7,975 bases of DNA, taken from contig PXEJ01000055.1 of NCBI GenBank assembly GCA_003566215.1, positions 1-7,975 of the forward strand, read 5' to 3'. Origin of the DNA: Cyanobacteria bacterium T3Sed10_376R1m. Its GTDB lineage: Bacteria > Cyanobacteriota > Cyanobacteriia > Cyanobacteriales > Cyanobacteriaceae. The position numbers and the translations under genes were made by a program. Below the pieces are notes generated by a model. That model was given only the letters and a program-made list of their open reading frames with translations, was not told the DNA's origin and did no database searches. Below, piece after piece: positions 1-5,735 of this stretch (position 1 is its first letter; each line of letters starts with the position of its first letter).

Positions 1-93
1 CCTAGCAACCCTGTACAACTTGAGTTGTTTCAGTGGATAAATGGTCAGGTAACTGGCTGTTCAGAATCCCCCACTATAGCCCGTAGGGTTTAG
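1..93 (+). CDS. C-terminal fragment of a probable TnpB (OrfB) RNA-guided nuclease, 5' truncated by the window
   Basis: Frame 1 is open from base 1 to the TAG at 91-93, giving about 30 residues that end in CSESPTIARRV. I cannot see the RuvC residues or zinc finger because they lie upstream. The call rests on a frame closing inside a hairpin next to a probable IS right end, and on the ESPT-type tail, which resembles the ends of many cyanobacterial IS1341-type TnpB proteins as I remember them. TnpB is an omega-RNA-guided DNA nuclease that helps the element persist after excision. The last codons form part of the hairpin, so coding and structural RNA overlap, as is usual for tnpB. Such a short open frame could also arise by chance. 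Confidence 0.45.
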   Translation, partial: PSNPVQLELFQWINGQVTGCSESPTIARRV

Positions 94-110
94 TGGTGGG
101 AGTTTGTCAA
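61..110 (+). ncRNA. Probable omega-RNA 3' scaffold hairpin of the TnpB element
   Basis: The outer stem pairs TCCC (67-70) and CCACTA (71-76) with TAGTGG (91-96) and GGGA (98-101), with T97 bulged. The inner stem pairs A78, G79 and CCC (80-82) with GGG (86-88), T89 and T90 (one G-T pair), around a GTA loop at 83-85; T77 is bulged. In TnpB systems the omega RNA overlaps the end of tnpB and the right end, and the bases immediately beyond the element act as the guide. By that rule the guide here would begin at 111. The same hairpin could instead be only the DNA structure recognised by TnpA; in this family the two roles coincide. Confidence 0.42.
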
Positions 111-120
111 TTCCCCATCT

Positions 121-1428
121 CTATCTAGCTTTAGAATAAATGCGTTTGAGAAAAGACATATCTAGGTTACTAAAATTGACACTAAAACCAATGTTTACTT
201 TTTCCAAACTTTTAACTAACCACAAAGCACCATCCCTAGTAAATGATTCATAGTGATTAAATAGAATTGAGAATCTTTTTTCTAAATAAGGTTTTACTTT
301 CGTACAGCTTAGAACTAACTTTAAAAATACGCCGATGGTTTTGGTTGTACCCATATTACTAACCATGTCCATAAAGATTAGATGGTTAGGATGTTGAGGA
401 CTTTCTACAATAAGATAGTTAAACAGTTGACTATAGGTGCGCATTTTTAAAAATTCATCAGGTTTGTTGTTGTTATGTTGAGGATACATTCCTTGTAGTT
501 GATCGTATAGTCTTTTGTTGAAACTATTTTTGCCATATTTACCTTCTATGGATTGAGTTATATATTCATAAATATTGTCTTTAAATATCTGGTAGTTGCG
601 CACTCCTTCAGTATGGTTAACGAAGCTACGGGACAATTCTTGATAGGTATAACCATTTTCCACTGTGCCAACATAGTGCCTTAAACTTTTACCTAGATCA
701 CGATCGCTAAGTAGAGTAGGATTATTTACTGGAGTGATGATACGAGAGGCAGAATCTTGATCTTTTGCTCTAGATTTTTGAGCTACTCTAACTTGATAGG
801 TAACATAACGGGATAGATTGGACTCAAATTTTTTTTCTAGTTTTCTTTTGACTTGATAGACTGTTTCTTGTTGCTCTTTACTACTGTCCACTCCAAGAAG
901 ACAATGATCATAAAGATAGGGATAACGAGTTATTAAGTTACCAACACTTTCTTGTTTTTTTTCTTTATTTTTAATTTTTCCTTCGCCAATAACGGTGGTG
1001 AGGCGTTGGAGTTGTTTGTAATAATCACTTCTAATAAATTCCCTGACTGCTTCTCTTATTTTTTCGCTCAAACTGCGGTGATAAGCACGGTGAATACTTG
1101 TGGGGATGTATTCAAATTTATTGACTAAATCAACTATGTATCCTTGAGTCTCGTTAGATAATTGCCAACGATTAACCAGAATATGGCAACAACGATTTAA
1201 GATGAGGGGAAAGTTTTGTTTTTTATTTTTGTCTGCGATAATTAGAGCTAGATTTTCTAATACTTGAGGATCATCACACTCTTGTCCTCCCAAAAACAAA
1301 CGGTCAAATCTCTCGATGACTTCTTCGGGAGATTGAGTTTTTACACAATTTAACAGGTAATCATATATGTACTGTTCTCCTGTGTTATTATGACGGTTTT
1401 GGGTTAATGAAAGGTTCAAGATGTTCAC
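121..1428 (-). CDS. Conserved-looking protein of unknown function, 435 aa
   Basis: I do not recognise a family. The protein is soluble-looking, with no signal peptide or membrane segment, and is rich in charged helices. A very basic stretch spans about residues 114-160 (RAYHRSLSEKIREA, then a Lys-rich GKIKNKEKK). A second Lys/Arg-rich part lies around 192-223. The C-terminal third (about 325-435) is more hydrophobic and helical. There are several cysteines (28, 51, 80, 81, 176, 375) but no zinc-finger spacing. The start is GTG (complement of 1426-1428). An in-frame TGA lies three codons upstream, so the frame cannot extend, and no clear Shine-Dalgarno sequence precedes it. It is divergent from murF with a 152-bp gap. 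Its TAG stop lies about ten bases from the probable IS end. It has no exact HIP1 site, only a near match at about 703. The basic composition would allow nucleic-acid binding, but that is speculation. Confidence 0.8.
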   Translation of the reverse strand: MNILNLSLTQNRHNNTGEQYIYDYLLNCVKTQSPEEVIERFDRLFLGGQECDDPQVLENLALIIADKNKKQNFPLILNRCCHILVNRWQLSNETQGYIVDLVNKFEYIPTSIHRAYHRSLSEKIREAVREFIRSDYYKQLQRLTTVIGEGKIKNKEKKQESVGNLITRYPYLYDHCLLGVDSSKEQQETVYQVKRKLEKKFESNLSRYVTYQVRVAQKSRAKDQDSASRIITPVNNPTLLSDRDLGKSLRHYVGTVENGYTYQELSRSFVNHTEGVRNYQIFKDNIYEYITQSIEGKYGKNSFNKRLYDQLQGMYPQHNNNKPDEFLKMRTYSQLFNYLIVESPQHPNHLIFMDMVSNMGTTKTIGVFLKLVLSCTKVKPYLEKRFSILFNHYESFTRDGALWLVKSLEKVNIGFSVNFSNLDMSFLKRIYSKAR

Positions 1429-1477
1429 GGCAGTTCATGATATGTTCTGTGTCTGTTTTTCTTATCTACATATATTT

Positions 1478-1483
1478 TATAAT
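1478..1483 (+). promoter_or_regulatory. Candidate -10 box for murF
   Basis: A perfect TATAAT sits in the divergent 1429-1580 gap, about 100 bp upstream of the murF ATG. No good -35 box lies 16-18 bp before it, only CTGTTT-like sequence, and the region is so AT-rich that a chance match is quite possible. If real, the murF leader would include both copies of the 10-bp repeat in this gap. Confidence 0.25.
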
Positions 1484-1504
1484 AACTTTTTAGTTTTTAT
1501 CTCT

Positions 1505-1559
1505 GTTAAATTACGGAAATTTTACCCTAAAGGGTTATTCTATTTATCAGTTAAATTAC
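1505..1559 (+). repeat. Pair of 10-bp direct repeats in the murF leader
   Basis: GTTAAATTAC occurs at 1505-1514 and again at 1550-1559. Each copy is followed 3-4 bases later by ATTTTA, so the similarity extends over about 20 bases. Between them lies a small ACCC-TAAA-GGGT hairpin (1524-1535). This could be an operator pair for the divergent genes or drift in AT-rich sequence; no regulator is suggested by the sequence. Confidence 0.4.
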
Positions 1560-1580
1560 TTAATTTTATTGTCTTTTTTT

Positions 1581-2954
1581 ATGAAGTTTTCTTTAAATCT
1601 CGCTCGTTTCCGTGAAATCACTGATGGATTTTGTTCTATACATGACAGGTCTATTTTAACACAAACATTTGAGGAAATAAGTACAGACACTAGGCAATTA
1701 CAAACGGGGCAAGTATTTTTGGCTTTGAGGGGGGAATTTTTTGATGGTCATAATTTCTTAGAACAAGCGATTAAAAAAGGTGCGATCGCACTTATTGTTG
1801 ATAAAAATTATAGTTGTGAGCATACATTTAATGTGCCTGTTATACAGGTAAAAAATACTTTAGAAGCCTATCAAAAAATAGCCAATTGGTGGCGACAACA
1901 AAATGATATTCCTGTGATTGGAGTAACTGGTTCGGTAGGAAAAACTACAACAAAAGAGTTAATTAGTGGGGTATTAAATACAAAGGGAAAAGTGTTAAAA
2001 ACTAGGGAAAATTTTAATAATGAAATTGGTGTTCCTAAAACCCTTTTAGAAATAGAAAAAGATCATCAATTTGCAGTAATTGAAATGGCCATGCGCGGGG
2101 AGGGAGAAATTGCCTTGTTGACGGATATTGTGAATCCAACAGTAGCAATAATTACAAATGTGGGCACGGCACACATAGGTAGATTAGGTTCAAGGGAGGC
2201 CATTGCACGGGCAAAGTGTGAGTTATTGGCAAACATGAGTCCCCAAGGGGTAGCAATTTTAAATGGGGACGATGATTTATTAATCAAGACCGCTAGGATG
2301 GTATGGCAAGGCAAAACCATTACCTATGGCTTAGAAAAAGGTGATTTACGGGGAGAAATCATCGAAAATGATAAAATCAAGGTGAATGGAGAAATTTATC
2401 CCTTGCCCCTACAGGGTCGTCATAACGCCTTAAATTATCTAAGTGCGATCGCCCTAGCACAGGTATTAAAGATTGATTTAGAACCTTTAAAGACAGGAAT
2501 TGAGGTTGTATTACCCAAGGGAAGGGCGAAACTTCATAGTTTAGAAAATGGCGTAGTTATTCTCGATGAAACTTATAATGCTGGATTTGAGTCGATGTTG
2601 GCTTCTTTGAAATTATTAAAGGACACTCCGGGGCAACGAAAAATTGCGGTCTTAGGCACGATGAAAGAACTGGGGGATTATGCAACCCCATTACATCGAC
2701 AGGTAGGGGAAATGGTTAAACAACTAGGATTAGATTTATTGTTGATTTTAGCTGATGAACCTTGTACCAAAGCAATTGCACAAGGGGCTATGGGTATTAG
2801 TACTGAAATTTATACTAACCATACAGAATTACTACATCGGATTGAAAGTGTGATGAAAAAGGGCGATCGCATTTTGTTTAAAGCCTCTAATTCTGTGGGT
2901 TTAGGTGAAATTGTCGAAAAAATTATATCAAAGGAAGAAAAATCGCAGAACTAA
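1581..2954 (+). CDS. murF: UDP-N-acetylmuramoyl-tripeptide--D-alanyl-D-alanine ligase MurF
   Basis: MurF is the last cytoplasmic Mur ligase: it joins D-Ala-D-Ala to UDP-MurNAc-tripeptide with ATP, giving the pentapeptide precursor of peptidoglycan. Numbered from the ATG at 1581 (457 aa, about the usual length), the N-terminal substrate domain shows STDTRQLQTGQVFLALRG at about 34-51. The ATP P-loop is GVTGSVGKTTTKE at 114-126, followed by TRENFNNEIGVPKT at 141-154, EMAMRGEGEI at about 168-177 and TNVGTAHIGRLGS at 192-204. The C-terminal domain has DETYNAGFESM at 329-339, LGTMKELGD at 358-366 and FKASNSVGLGEIVE at 433-446. The E. coli forms of two of these motifs are YNAN and KGSR. An in-frame TTG at 1569 would add four residues, but ATG is preferred; neither has a clear ribosome-binding site. 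The gene carries three HIP1 sites. Its 3' end overlaps the convergent DUF212 gene by 32 bp. Confidence 0.96.
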   Translation: MKFSLNLARFREITDGFCSIHDRSILTQTFEEISTDTRQLQTGQVFLALRGEFFDGHNFLEQAIKKGAIALIVDKNYSCEHTFNVPVIQVKNTLEAYQKIANWWRQQNDIPVIGVTGSVGKTTTKELISGVLNTKGKVLKTRENFNNEIGVPKTLLEIEKDHQFAVIEMAMRGEGEIALLTDIVNPTVAIITNVGTAHIGRLGSREAIARAKCELLANMSPQGVAILNGDDDLLIKTARMVWQGKTITYGLEKGDLRGEIIENDKIKVNGEIYPLPLQGRHNALNYLSAIALAQVLKIDLEPLKTGIEVVLPKGRAKLHSLENGVVILDETYNAGFESMLASLKLLKDTPGQRKIAVLGTMKELGDYATPLHRQVGEMVKQLGLDLLLILADEPCTKAIAQGAMGISTEIYTNHTELLHRIESVMKKGDRILFKASNSVGLGEIVEKIISKEEKSQN

Positions 2955-3375
2955 GAATACCCAAAATTAAACCAACTACCACCTGAAAAGGAGTATGTCC
3001 TAACAACTCCTTCAGTCTTTCTTCGTTAAAATCTTCTTGATTAATCATTTCTTCCATGATTTGGTTGAGTACCCGAGCTTGTTTTCCCGCAGCTTGGCGT
3101 ACCCCCGCCGCATCATACATGACGATTCCTGCAAAGATAGATGCGATGGCAAATTCTGGGGATGACCAACCTAATATCTGTCCTACCCCCGTAGCTAATG
3201 AACCCACTAGGGCGGAGTGGGCGCTAGGCATTCCTCCCGTACTAACAATATAACGAAAGCTAAATTTGCGGTTAGTAATGGTGTCCACAGAGACTTTAAT
3301 TATCTGGGAGATAATACAGGCTAGTACTGGGATAACAATTAGTTTGTTAGATAATATTTCAGTAACTATTTGCAT
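2923..3375 (-). CDS. Divergent PAP2 (DUF212) family membrane protein
   Basis: This small integral membrane protein of 150 aa belongs to the family also described in plants as acid phosphatase/vanadium haloperoxidase-related. Hydrophobic segments lie at about 11-29, 54-70, 75-90 and 130-150. The family signature GGMPSAHSA spans residues 47-55, with Ser51 and His53 resembling the PSGH motif of true PAP2 phosphatases. It is followed by MYDAAGVRQAAGKQA (86-100) and LGHTPFQVVVG (125-135). The other classical PAP2 motifs (KX6RP and SRX5HX3D) are not evident, so phosphatase activity is unproven. The ATG at 3375 lies 12 bp after the crtE stop on the same strand, with no clear ribosome-binding site, which suggests co-transcription and perhaps translational coupling. 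The position next to crtE makes a role with prenyl phosphates or membranes an inference worth considering. Its 3' end overlaps murF tail to tail. Confidence 0.9.
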   Translation of the reverse strand: MQIVTEILSNKLIVIPVLACIISQIIKVSVDTITNRKFSFRYIVSTGGMPSAHSALVGSLATGVGQILGWSSPEFAIASIFAGIVMYDAAGVRQAAGKQARVLNQIMEEMINQEDFNEERLKELLGHTPFQVVVGLILGILSSAIFLPLI

Positions 3376-3387
3376 CTTTTTTGTTTA

Positions 3388-4272
3388 CTAATTCTTGCGT
3401 TTAACAATAAATTGAGCAATGGCTTGTAAGGGTAATGCCTTATCCCCATATATATCTAATTGTGCCATGGCACTTTCTACCAATTCATGGGCTTTAGCTT
3501 GGGAGACTTCTAAGCCCCAAAGTTTGGGATAAGTTGCTTTTTGGGCAGTGACATCTTTTCCTGCGGTTTTGCCCAACTCCTCGCTAGTGGCAGTAACATC
3601 TAAAATATCGTCAATAATTTGGAAGGCTAAACCAATATTTTTTGCATAGGTAGAAAGACGATGCAAATCTTTTTCTTTTGCCCCCGCAAGGGTTGCTCCA
3701 GATGTGACACAGGCTTCTAACAAAGCTCCTGTTTTATGAACATGGATAAAACTAAGGGTTTCGGCACTAACATCGATTTTTCCTTCACACTCTAAATCCA
3801 TCACCTGTCCACCTACTAAGCCTTGGGCGCCTACGGCTTGGGTGAGAATGGTTAAGACTTTTACTACCCTTTGGGCGGGTACGTTTTTGGTTTCCCTTGC
3901 CACATACTCAAAGGCATAGGTTAGGAGGGCATCCCCCGCCAAGATGGCTATATCTTCCCCATAAACTTTATGGTTCGTTAATTTGCCTCGACGGTAATCG
4001 TCATTATCCATCGCCGGTAAATCATCATGGATTAAAGACATGGTATGAATCATCTCTAAGGCACAAGCAGAAGGGATTGCAGAAGTGCGATCGCCATCTA
4101 ACAACTCACAAGTAGCTAGACATAAAATCGGACGTAATCTTTTGCCCCCTGCCAATAACGAATAGCGCATCGCCTCATAAATTTTGGCAGGTTCGCCCAT
4201 AGGCAACGACTCATCTAGATACTTTTCGACTAACTCTTTTTGCCCATTTAAATAGCTTTGTAAATCAAACAC
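3388..4272 (-). CDS. crtE: Geranylgeranyl diphosphate synthase CrtE
   Basis: CrtE condenses isopentenyl diphosphate with allylic diphosphates to make C20 geranylgeranyl diphosphate, the precursor of carotenoids and of the phytyl chain of chlorophyll and tocopherol. The protein is 294 aa, normal for the family. It has GGKRLRP (42-48) for pyrophosphate binding, the first aspartate-rich motif DDLPAMD (83-89, the bacterial DDX4D type), GQVMDLE (155-161), HKTGALLEA (179-187) and the second motif DDILD (221-225) followed by ELGKTAGKD (232-240). The fifth residue before the first DD is Met78, as I recall for Synechocystis CrtE, where E. coli farnesyl synthase has Tyr; this fits a C20 product. The start is GTG (complement of 4270-4272). 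An in-frame TAG lies eight codons upstream and no ATG intervenes. A weak GAGG sits about 13 nt before the start. One HIP1 site is at 4087-4094. It appears to lead an operon with the DUF212 gene. Confidence 0.96.
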   Translation of the reverse strand: MFDLQSYLNGQKELVEKYLDESLPMGEPAKIYEAMRYSLLAGGKRLRPILCLATCELLDGDRTSAIPSACALEMIHTMSLIHDDLPAMDNDDYRRGKLTNHKVYGEDIAILAGDALLTYAFEYVARETKNVPAQRVVKVLTILTQAVGAQGLVGGQVMDLECEGKIDVSAETLSFIHVHKTGALLEACVTSGATLAGAKEKDLHRLSTYAKNIGLAFQIIDDILDVTATSEELGKTAGKDVTAQKATYPKLWGLEVSQAKAHELVESAMAQLDIYGDKALPLQAIAQFIVKRKN

Positions 4273-4297
4273 AGAATTTTTCTTTCCTCTACTTGGC

Positions 4298-4331
4298 TAA
4301 ATATTATGATTTGTTCCCAATAAATATTATG
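4298..4331 (-). repeat. Two 11-bp direct repeats upstream of crtE
   Basis: On the minus strand CATAATATTTA occurs exactly twice, at complement 4321-4331 and 4298-4308, with a 23-bp start-to-start period (about two helical turns). The downstream copy ends about 25 bp before the crtE GTG. Each copy contains CATAAT, one base from a -10 consensus, so the pair may be two alternative -10 regions or a tandem operator. No convincing -35 box is visible for either copy. Confidence 0.4.
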
Positions 4332-4360
4332 CTAAAATCTTTAACTTAAAAGCATTTCAA

Positions 4361-4395
4361 CCTAATACTTAACTCCTAATACCTAACACCTACCC
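4361..4395. repeat. Degenerate heptanucleotide tandem repeat, consensus CCTAAYA
   Basis: Five consecutive 7-mers read CCTAATA, CTTAACT, CCTAATA, CCTAACA and CCTACCC. Short tandemly repeated heptamers in intergenic regions are a known cyanobacterial feature. The array sits in the 269-bp gap between glpX and crtE, upstream of crtE. The same CCTAACA unit reappears at 7968-7975 at the window edge. No function is evident. Confidence 0.6.
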
Positions 4396-4541
4396 CCAGC
4401 ACTTTTTCGTCATTTAAACTTAACCAATAAAACTTATTAAGCCACTGGTAAAGATTTAAGTCTTAAAAACAAGTTATCTTAGTTGAAAAAAGAGAAGGTC
4501 TAAGGTTTTATGGCTCCCTCACCCCCCTCTTGTTTATAAAA

Positions 4542-5582
4542 CTACTTTAACTGAATAACTTGAGGCTCATCAAACATATGGATAGTATCCACAAAACGAG
4601 CAGTGCTAGATTGGCTAGAAATAACCAAACTCTGGGTTCTTGCTCCACCATGGAACAAACGAACACCATTCATTAAAGTACCGGGAGTAATACCACAAGC
4701 GGCAAATAGTACGGTTTCTCCAGAGGCTAATTCTTCAGCATTATAAACTTTATCAGCGTCGGTTATACCCATTTCTGTTAAACGAGCAAGGTTGCCTTCA
4801 CGACTTTCACCGATTAAACCAGTTTTAACAACGGCGGGATCGTAAATTAATTGTCCTTGGAAATGACCACCTAAACAACGCATGGCAGCGGCAGAAATAA
4901 CACCTTCAGGAGCGGCACCGATACCCATTAGGGCATGGATATTAGTACCAGAAAAAGCACAGGATAAGGCTGCACTTACATCACCGTCACTAATGAGGCG
5001 GACTCTGGCACCGGCGGCACGGATTTCTTTAATTAAATCTTCGTGGCGAGATCTGTCCATTACAACTACGACTAATTCTTCAGGCTTACGGTTTAAGCAC
5101 TCAGAAAGAATTTTGATATTTTCAGTAGCAGATTTGTTAATGTCCACAAGACCTTTAGCCGCAGGGGGAGCTGCTAATTTTTTCATGTAGAAGTCGGGGG
5201 CGGCGAATAATCCACCTTTTTCGGAAATGGCTAACACTGCCATAGAACCATTTTGACCATAAGCCACAAGGTTAGTACCTTCGCAGGGGTCAACGGCGAT
5301 GTCAATTTCGATTAATTCGTCAGGATTACAGAAATCTTTGGCGTTTTCTTGGGTACATACCCCAACTTGTTCCCCAATATATAGCATGGGGGCATCATCT
5401 CTTTCCCCTTCACCGATTACGATTCTGCCACGCATATGAATTTTGTTCATTCTTTCGCGCATGGCTTCTACTGCTACTTCGTCAGCAATATCTTTTTCTC
5501 CTTTACCCATCCATTTAGCAGATGCGATCGCAGCTTGCTCTACTACTTCAATAATCTCTAATCCGATAGTAGTTTCTATCAT
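4542..5582 (-). CDS. glpX: Class II fructose-1,6-bisphosphatase / sedoheptulose-1,7-bisphosphatase (GlpX type)
   Basis: The enzyme removes the C1 phosphate from fructose-1,6- and sedoheptulose-1,7-bisphosphate; in cyanobacteria this dual enzyme serves the Calvin cycle and gluconeogenesis. The protein has 346 aa, matching the cyanobacterial family. The metal and substrate site is visible as Asp34, [10 protein letters not shown] (56-65, Glu58), [12 protein letters not shown] (94-105, Asp98 and Glu101) and GAAPEG (222-227, Glu226), with spacings matching the E. coli GlpX metal ligands. Further conserved parts are VVMDRSRH (173-180), RLISDGDV (195-202) and [16 protein letters not shown] (293-308). 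Cys76 and Cys100 correspond to the pair reported to form a redox-sensitive disulfide in the Synechocystis enzyme, so light/redox control is likely. The ATG is well supported by GGAGGA just upstream. The gene has its own 153-bp upstream gap after the Argonaute gene and so is probably transcribed separately. A HIP1 site lies at 5524-5531. Confidence 0.97.
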   Translation of the reverse strand: MIETTIGLEIIEVVEQAAIASAKWMGKGEKDIADEVAVEAMRERMNKIHMRGRIVIGEGERDDAPMLYIGEQVGVCTQENAKDFCNPDELIEIDIAVDPCEGTNLVAYGQNGSMAVLAISEKGGLFAAPDFYMKKLAAPPAAKGLVDINKSATENIKILSECLNRKPEELVVVVMDRSRHEDLIKEIRAAGARVRLISDGDVSAALSCAFSGTNIHALMGIGAAPEGVISAAAMRCLGGHFQGQLIYDPAVVKTGLIGESREGNLARLTEMGITDADKVYNAEELASGETVLFAACGITPGTLMNGVRLFHGGARTQSLVISSQSSTARFVDTIHMFDEPQVIQLK

Positions 5583-5587
5583 GTATA

Positions 5588-5593
5588 TCCTCC
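5588..5593 (-). promoter_or_regulatory. Strong Shine-Dalgarno of glpX
   Basis: On the minus strand GGAGGA ends five bases before the glpX ATG. It is by far the best ribosome-binding site in the window: murF, crtE, the DUF212 gene and the Argonaute gene have weak or no such sites. It fixes the glpX start and suggests high expression. Confidence 0.8.
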
Positions 5594-5615
5594 GCAGATA
5601 TTAAATTTTTAATTT

Positions 5616-5644
5616 TCTATAATGATTTAATGAAAACTCACTAA
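5616..5644 (-). promoter_or_regulatory. Candidate promoter of glpX
   Basis: On the minus strand a -10-like TATAGA (complement 5616-5621) lies 17 bp after a poor -35, TTAGTG (complement 5639-5644). Transcription would begin near 5609 and give a leader of about 27 nt that holds the Shine-Dalgarno. The -35 matches the consensus weakly, so this is a positional guess. Confidence 0.3.
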
Positions 5645-5735
5645 GAATAAAGTCTATCAGAGTGGGGGATCAGCTCCAAAATTTTTTATTGTAAAACGAC
5701 TAAATCACTTTAGATTCCTAAAAAAAAGATTAATT

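Larger units (their letters stand above)
1..110 (+). mobile_element. Right end of an IS200/IS605-family (IS1341-type TnpB) element, left part outside window
   Basis: This is the probable right terminus of a TnpB-carrying insertion sequence whose body lies to the left of the window. Seen: an open frame to a stop at 91-93, an imperfect hairpin at 67-101, and TCAA at 107-110 just after the hairpin. Known: IS200/IS605 elements lack terminal inverted repeats, end in subterminal hairpins recognised by the TnpA transposase, and in IS608 the right cleavage site is TCAA. Inference: the element ends at about 110 and is inserted roughly ten bases beyond the stop of the minus-strand gene at 121-1428. Neither the left end nor TnpA is visible, so family and boundary are tentative. 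A non-autonomous remnant keeping only the right end is also possible. Confidence 0.55.

Noticed and set aside
1569..1580. TTG start extending murF by four residues
   Set aside because: An ATG follows at 1581, no ribosome-binding site favours TTG, and the extra SFF residues add nothing conserved.
1421..1615. 64-residue plus-strand frame in the divergent gap
   Set aside because: It overlaps the start of murF in another frame, has a Phe/Tyr/Leu-rich composition expected of AT-rich DNA, and has no ribosome-binding site.
2066..2320. 84-residue minus-strand frame inside murF
   Set aside because: It is an antisense shadow of conserved MurF codons and lies wholly within the gene.
3056..3253. 65-residue plus-strand frame
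   Set aside because: It is an antisense shadow of the DUF212 gene.
3897..4115. 72-residue plus-strand frame
   Set aside because: It is an antisense shadow of crtE.
4505..4542. Inverted repeat GTTTTAT/ATAAAAC after the glpX stop as a terminator
   Set aside because: The stem is only seven A/T-rich pairs around a 24-base loop, with no following U tract on the glpX strand.
4882..5190. 102-residue plus-strand frame
   Set aside because: It is an antisense shadow of glpX, whose sequence is clearly conserved there.
5700..5713. CTAAA-loop-TTTAG hairpin after the Argonaute stop as a terminator
   Set aside because: A five-pair A/T stem without an adjacent U run is too weak to call.
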